Source: Enterobacter sp. JUb54
GTDB taxonomy: Bacteria; Pseudomonadota; Gammaproteobacteria; Enterobacterales; Enterobacteriaceae
Direction of reading: 5' to 3'
Length of the DNA: 64,000 bases
Assembly: GCF_014298075.1 (NCBI RefSeq)
Contig: NZ_CP060418.1
Coordinates: 1,550,001 to 1,614,000, forward strand
Both the position numbers and the translations under genes were made by a program. Below are positions 62,302 through 64,000 of the stretch, piece by piece (positions within the stretch are counted from its first letter, which is position 1; the number at the start of each line of letters is the position of its first letter). Under the pieces are notes generated by a model that saw only the letters and a list, made by a program, of their open reading frames with translations, searched no databases and was not told where the DNA came from.

Positions 62302-64000
62302 ATGGCGATTCGTTCCCCCCGCAAAACGGCTCTGGCGCTGGCTGTTGCCCTGTTCTGCGCCTGGCAAAGCCCGGTTTTCGCCCATGGCGGTGAAGCGCAT
62401 ATGGTTCCGATGGATAAAACGCTGCAGGAATTTGGCGCCGATGTGCAGTGGGATGATTATGCCCAGATGTTTACCCTGATGAAGGACGGGGCCTACGTCA
62501 AAGTGAAGCCCGGCGCCAAAACCGCAATCGTCAACGGCAAAACGTTGAATCTGCAGGTGCCGGTGGTGATGAAAAATGGCAAGGCGTGGGTCTCCGAGAC
62601 CTTTATCAACGATGTCTTCCAGTCCGGACTTGACCAGACCTTCCAGGTCGAGAAACGCCCGCACCCGCTCAACTCATTAACCGCGGCGGAAATCAGCGAA
62701 GCCGTCACCATCGTCAATGCGTCGCCAGAGTTCCGCCCCAATACCCGCTTCACCGAAATTTCGCTGCACGAGCCGGATAAGGCCGCAGTGTGGGCTTTTG
62801 CGCTGCAGGGCACCGCCGTGTCGGCCCCGCGCACCGCTGACGTCATCATGCTCGATGGCAAGCACGTTATCGAAAGCGTGGTCGACTTACAGAACAAAAA
62901 AATCCTCTCCTGGCAGCCAATTAAAGATGCCCACGGCATGGTGCTGATTGACGATTTCGTCAGCGTGCAGAACATCATTAACGCCAGCGATGAATTTGCC
63001 GCGGTCCTCAAAAAACACGGCATCACCGATACCAAAAAGGTGATCACCACCCCGCTGACCGTGGGCTACTTCGACGGCAAAGATGGCCTGAAGCAGGACT
63101 CGCGCCTGCTGAAAGTGGTGAGCTATCTGGATACCGGCGACGGCAACTACTGGGCGCACCCGATTGAAAACCTGGTGGCGGTGGTCGACCTTGAGCAGAA
63201 GAAGATCATCAAAATTGAAGAAGGCCCGGTGATCCCGGTGCCGATGGAAGCGCGCCCGTATGATGGCCGCGACCGCGTCGCCTCCGCGGTGAAACCGCTG
63301 GATATCACCGAGCCGGAAGGCAAAAACTACACCATTACCGGCGACACCATTCACTGGCAGAACTGGGATTTCCACCTGCGTCTGAACTCCCGCGTCGGGC
63401 CGATCCTCTCGACGGTCACCTACAACGACAACGGGAAGAAACGCCAGGTGATGTATGAAGGTTCGCTGGGCGGCATGATCGTGCCTTACGGTGACCCGGA
63501 CGTGGGCTGGTACTTTAAGGCCTATCTCGACTCCGGCGATTACGGTATGGGCACCCTGACCTCGCCTATCGTGCGCGGCAAAGATGCGCCTGCGAACTCG
63601 GTGCTGCTGGATGAAACCATTGCCGATTACACCGGTAAACCCACCACGATCCCACACGCGATTGCAATTTTTGAACGCTATGCCGGGCCGGAGTACAAGC
63701 ACCAGGAAATGGGGCAGCCGAACGTCAGCACCGAGCGCCGCGAACTGGTGGTCCGCTGGATCAGTACCGTAGGCAACTACGACTATATCTTTGACTGGGT
63801 ATTCCACGAGAACGGCACCATCGGCATCGATGCCGGCGCCACCGGGATCGAAGCGGTGAAAGGCGTGATGGCGAAAACCATGCACGATCCGAGCGCCAAA
63901 GATGATACCCGCTACGGGACGCTGATCGACCATAACATCGTCGGCACCACCCACCAGCACATCTACAACTTCCGGCTGGATCTTGATGTCGATGGCGAAA
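62302..64000 (+). CDS. tynA: Primary amine oxidase TynA (copper, topaquinone), 5' part
   Basis: First 566 codons of a periplasmic copper amine oxidase; the gene continues beyond the window. It oxidises phenylethylamine and tyramine to aldehydes, H2O2 and ammonia. Signal peptide residues 1-27 end at SPVFA-HGG. The D1 domain with a copper amine oxidase N-terminal segment (VPMDKTLQEFGADVQWDDYA) marks the E. coli type. The catalytic base lies in YLDSGDYGMG. The tyrosine that becomes topaquinone is Y493 in VGNYDYIFDW, and two copper ligands are in THQHIYNF near the edge. GTGAGG precedes the ATG. Its aldehyde product would need FeaB, not in view, to become phenylacetate for the paa pathway. Confidence 0.96.
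   Translation, partial: MAIRSPRKTALALAVALFCAWQSPVFAHGGEAHMVPMDKTLQEFGADVQWDDYAQMFTLMKDGAYVKVKPGAKTAIVNGKTLNLQVPVVMKNGKAWVSETFINDVFQSGLDQTFQVEKRPHPLNSLTAAEISEAVTIVNASPEFRPNTRFTEISLHEPDKAAVWAFALQGTAVSAPRTADVIMLDGKHVIESVVDLQNKKILSWQPIKDAHGMVLIDDFVSVQNIINASDEFAAVLKKHGITDTKKVITTPLTVGYFDGKDGLKQDSRLLKVVSYLDTGDGNYWAHPIENLVAVVDLEQKKIIKIEEGPVIPVPMEARPYDGRDRVASAVKPLDITEPEGKNYTITGDTIHWQNWDFHLRLNSRVGPILSTVTYNDNGKKRQVMYEGSLGGMIVPYGDPDVGWYFKAYLDSGDYGMGTLTSPIVRGKDAPANSVLLDETIADYTGKPTTIPHAIAIFERYAGPEYKHQEMGQPNVSTERRELVVRWISTVGNYDYIFDWVFHENGTIGIDAGATGIEAVKGVMAKTMHDPSAKDDTRYGTLIDHNIVGTTHQHIYNFRLDLDVDGE

Noticed and set aside
62887-63960. Minus-strand ORF of 357 codons inside tynA
   Set aside because: Antisense shadow; the plus-strand frame has clear amine oxidase motifs throughout.

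Overview
The window looks like a chromosomal segment from the Klebsiella/Raoultella group of Enterobacterales. The proteins match E. coli K-12 families closely, the DNA is GC-rich, and the backbone follows the E. coli replication-terminus order tynA-paaZ-paaABCDEFGHIJKXY ... azoR-hrpA-ydcF-aldA-gapC-cybB ... ydcJ-opgD-rimL-ydcK, read here from right to left. Many catabolic and transport genes absent from K-12 at these positions interrupt that backbone. I saw no rRNA, tRNA, CRISPR array, insertion sequence, integrase or phage gene. The genus call is inference from gene content.

Left part (1-9606): the end of ydcK, rimL and opgD are backbone. They are followed by an orphan amino-acid-binding protein with an aminotransferase, ycaC with a divergent LysR regulator, a type-B carboxylesterase, and ydcJ (2-oxoadipate dioxygenase/decarboxylase family).

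9607-16563: an aromatic/quinate island. It holds pcaHG (protocatechuate ring cleavage), the LysR regulator pcaQ and a membrane PQQ dehydrogenase of the quinate/shikimate/glucose type. The formaldehyde-detoxification pair frmRA follows, with a clear FrmR operator. 16564-26006 holds a GNAT acetyltransferase, cybB, a glutathione peroxidase, a FUSC membrane protein with a divergent LysR regulator, an unrecognised small protein with two CxC motifs, a gamma-glutamylcyclotransferase-fold protein, intact gapC, aldA and ydcF.

26007-42541: transport and nitrogen catabolism. An MHS-family symporter lies behind four copies of an AGGT-N3-ACCT motif. The arginine succinyltransferase operon astCADBE ends in a CycA-like permease, and a catabolic-type glutamate dehydrogenase is divergent from it. 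Arginine would become succinate plus glutamate, and the dehydrogenase could deaminate the glutamate. Next is a five-gene operon marR-MFS-HlyD-outer membrane factor-O-methyltransferase.

42542-48481: hrpA and azoR, with REP/BIME repeats that include a fossil duplicated piece of the hrpA 3' end, then a RelE/HigB-type toxin with a helix-turn-helix antitoxin. 48492-64000: the complete phenylacetate pathway (paaY, paaX, paaK-A on the minus strand, paaZ divergent) and the first three quarters of tynA. TynA would turn phenylethylamine into phenylacetaldehyde, which an oxidation not encoded here would feed into the paa pathway. The overall theme is use of aromatic compounds, amines and amino acids as carbon and nitrogen sources.
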